Shown here: positions 6,798-8,543 of the stretch, piece by piece
How the letters are laid out: every line of letters starts with the position of its first letter
Position numbering within the stretch: position 1 is the stretch's first letter
From: Clostridia bacterium
GTDB lineage: Bacteria; Bacillota; Clostridia; Peptostreptococcales; Anaerovoracaceae
Direction: 5' to 3'
DNA length: 8,543 nt
NCBI GenBank assembly: GCA_024403005.1
Contig: JAKSSQ010000072.1
Location: 1-8,543, forward strand
The notes under the pieces: model-generated
Seen by the model: the letters and a program-made list of their open reading frames with translations, nothing else
Databases searched by the model: none
What the model was told of the DNA's origin: nothing
Made by a program: the position numbers and the translations under genes

Positions 6798-8153
6798 CTA
6801 AGCCAGTTCTCCGTAAAGGGAGAAGGTCTGGGCCTTAACGATCTTAACAGGAACAATCTGTCCGATAAGTTCTGCAGGAGCCTTTAAATCCACGGTTTTG
6901 CCGCTTTCTGTGCGTCCTGTAAGAACTTCCGGATCGGTCTTGGACGGGCCTTCGATAAGCACGGGCAGAACCTGATCCTGGTACTTTTTGGAGATTTCTT
7001 CCTGAATTTCGTGAATAGTATCCACCAGTCTGTTGAAGCGTTCGTGCTTTACGTCTTCGGGAACCTGGTTTTCCATGGCTGCAGCAGGTGTGCCGCGTCT
7101 TACGGAATAGATGAATGTAAATGCGGATTCGTAGCGAACGCGTCTTACAAGGTCCAGAGTTCCTTCGAAGTCTTCTTCTGTTTCTCCCGGGAATCCTACG
7201 ATAATATCCGTGGAAAGAGAGATATCCGGGCAGGCTTCCTTAAGTTTTTCCACCCTTTCGAAGTACTTTTCTCTGTCGTAATGGCGGTTCATTTCCTTAA
7301 GAATCCGGTCGCTTCCGCTCTGCACCGGCAGATGGAAGAAATGGCAGAGATGCTTGCAGTCGCGGAAGCATTCGATAAGGTCGTCGGAAAGATCCTTTGG
7401 GTGGCTTGTCATGAAGCGGATTCTTTCGATGCCTTCGATTTCGTCTATCATGCGGATAAGCTTTGCAAAATCAACACCGCCATCGGGTTCATCCTTGTAG
7501 CAGTAAGAACCTTCGCCGTGCTTAACCTTGCCGTAGGAGTTTACGTTCTGGCCCAGCAGAGTAATTTCCTTGCAGCCGTGTGCCGCGAGGTCGCGGATTT
7601 CTGCAAGAATATCTTCCGGTCTTCTGCTGCGTTCTCTTCCTCTTGTGTAGGGAACGATGCAGTAAGAGCAGAAGTTGTTGCAGCCGTACATTACGTTTAC
7701 GAAAGCCTTAAAGGAATAAGCTCTCTTTGCGGGGAGCCCTTCTGCCATGGCTTCTTCGTCTTCCGGAACTTCTACGATGTTCTTCTTTGTAGTCTGCACA
7801 TTGTTCAGCAGTCTGGGGAATTCGGCCACGTTATGCGTTCCGAAAACGATGTCTACCCAGGGATACTTGGACTTGAGCATGTCGATTATGTGCTGCTGCT
7901 GCATCATGCAGCCGCAAACGCCTACAACCTTGTCCGGATTTGCTTCGTGGCTGTGCTTAAGCTGGCCCAGCACGCCGAAAAACTTCTTGTCTGCGTTTTC
8001 TCTAACGCTGCAGGTGTTTAAAAGCACTACTTCTGCAGCTTCTTTGTCGTCTGTATAGGTATAACCTTCGGCCTGGAGCATGCCTGCCAGAGTTTCGGAG
8101 TCGCGTTCGTTCATCTGGCAGCCGAAAGTTATAATGTGGTATGTCTTTTCCAT
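6798..8153 (-). CDS. miaB: tRNA-2-methylthio-N6-dimethylallyladenosine synthase MiaB
   Basis: A 451-residue radical SAM methylthiotransferase that adds a methylthio group to i6A37 of tRNAs reading codons that begin with U. The N-terminal domain carries the three auxiliary-cluster cysteines C12 (ITFGCQMNERDSE), C48 (LNTCSVRENAD) and C82 (GVCGCMMQ). The radical SAM motif is CNNFCSYC with C158, C162 and C165, followed by PYTRGRERSR, a hallmark of MiaB rather than RimO or MtaB. LLGQNVNSYG and the segment around SHPKDLSDD also fit, and a C-terminal TRAM domain covers about 380-450. AGGA lies 7 nt before the ATG at 8153. It follows gpsA by 17 nt. The gene ends in three in-frame stops (TAG TAA TAA). 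Length and motifs are complete. Confidence 0.97.
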   Translation of the reverse strand: MEKTYHIITFGCQMNERDSETLAGMLQAEGYTYTDDKEAAEVVLLNTCSVRENADKKFFGVLGQLKHSHEANPDKVVGVCGCMMQQQHIIDMLKSKYPWVDIVFGTHNVAEFPRLLNNVQTTKKNIVEVPEDEEAMAEGLPAKRAYSFKAFVNVMYGCNNFCSYCIVPYTRGRERSRRPEDILAEIRDLAAHGCKEITLLGQNVNSYGKVKHGEGSYCYKDEPDGGVDFAKLIRMIDEIEGIERIRFMTSHPKDLSDDLIECFRDCKHLCHFFHLPVQSGSDRILKEMNRHYDREKYFERVEKLKEACPDISLSTDIIVGFPGETEEDFEGTLDLVRRVRYESAFTFIYSVRRGTPAAAMENQVPEDVKHERFNRLVDTIHEIQEEISKKYQDQVLPVLIEGPSKTDPEVLTGRTESGKTVDLKAPAELIGQIVPVKIVKAQTFSLYGELA

Positions 8154-8170
8154 CTGTATTTCCTACCGCT

Positions 8171-8543
8171 TTACAGCAGTTCCTTTGTTAATGTTTCTTT
8201 TTCGTTCTTCTTAGCTCTCGTCATAAGGGCATGAACCGCATCAGCCGCGGAAATATTGCCGCGAACGATGTTGTAAATGCCTTCTGTTATGGGCATTTCA
8301 ACACCCAGCTTCTTTGCAAGCCTGTAAGCTGCATCGGCTGTGTACATGCCTTCCACGACCATTCCTACTTCTGCAACAGCTTCGTCGGGGGTCTTGCCCT
8401 GGCCGATTAAAATGCCGCAGCGTCTGTTTCTGGAGTGCATGGATGTGCAGGTAACGATAAGGTCGCCTACACCTGTAAGTCCGGAAAAAGTCGCAGGGTC
8501 TGCACCCATTTTGGAGCCGAGTCTTACCATTTCGGTAATTCCG
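8171..8543 (-). CDS. gpsA: NAD(P)-dependent glycerol-3-phosphate dehydrogenase, C-terminal part (5' end outside window)
   Basis: The last 123 residues of GpsA, which reduces dihydroxyacetone phosphate to sn-glycerol-3-phosphate for phospholipid synthesis in the cytoplasm. The full protein is about 330-345 residues, so the NAD-binding domain and catalytic lysine lie outside. Visible family motifs are GITEMVRLGSKMGADP, GLTGVGDLIVTCTS, SRNRRCG (substrate-phosphate contact region), VVEGMYTADA and KKLGVEMPITEGIY. The reading frame is open to the window edge, so the ATG at 8530 is an internal methionine. It is the first gene visible in a unit with miaB and the TauE/SafE-type permease. Confidence 0.95.
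   Translation of the reverse strand, partial: GITEMVRLGSKMGADPATFSGLTGVGDLIVTCTSMHSRNRRCGILIGQGKTPDEAVAEVGMVVEGMYTADAAYRLAKKLGVEMPITEGIYNIVRGNISAADAVHALMTRAKKNEKETLTKELL

Noticed and set aside
7011..8021. 336-residue open frame on the plus strand opposite miaB
   Set aside because: It is antisense to a complete, motif-rich miaB; its translation is Val/Cys/Phe/His-rich with no recognisable domain, as expected from the complement of a codon-biased gene.

Overview
The window looks like chromosomal core sequence from an anaerobic, low-to-moderate GC Firmicute of the Clostridia type. The evidence is strong AGGAGG-type ribosome binding sites, a DUF975 membrane protein, a clostridial-type M42 peptidase, a cysteine-rich proteome, and a MurE-like ligase paired with a D-aspartate-ligase-like ATP-grasp enzyme. 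I cannot name the genus. All eight genes and gene fragments can be placed in known families. I see no insertion sequence, CRISPR array, tRNA, rRNA or phage feature.

Right-hand minus-strand unit (8543 down to 5995): the C-terminal part of gpsA (glycerol-3-phosphate dehydrogenase, cut by the window edge), then miaB (tRNA methylthiotransferase), then a TauE/SafE-family membrane permease. The genes are 17 and 26 nt apart, so they are probably co-transcribed. The plus-strand gene for a cardiolipin-synthase-type phospholipase D protein (4406-5890) converges on this unit. A strong hairpin with a T-tract at 5931-5964 ends the cardiolipin synthase transcript and may also work for the opposing transcript.

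Left-hand minus-strand unit (4256 down to 1): a site-2-protease-family membrane metalloprotease, an M42 aminopeptidase, a DUF975 membrane protein, an ATP-grasp ligase resembling D-aspartate ligase, and the N-terminal part of a MurE-like Mur ligase that runs off the window. Junctions are tight (10 nt gap, 35 nt gap, 8 nt overlap, 1 nt overlap), so this is very likely one operon. It starts at an extended -10 promoter at about 4277-4285.

The 149-bp region 4257-4405 is a divergent control region. It holds one extended -10 promoter in each direction and a perfect 18-bp palindrome in the predicted leader of the cardiolipin synthase gene. Both sides serve the cell envelope: phospholipid synthesis to the right, membrane proteolysis and peptidoglycan precursor chemistry to the left. 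The most interesting items are the coupled ATP-grasp/MurE-like pair, which may make a non-standard peptidoglycan precursor, and the palindrome. I found no clearly undescribed system.
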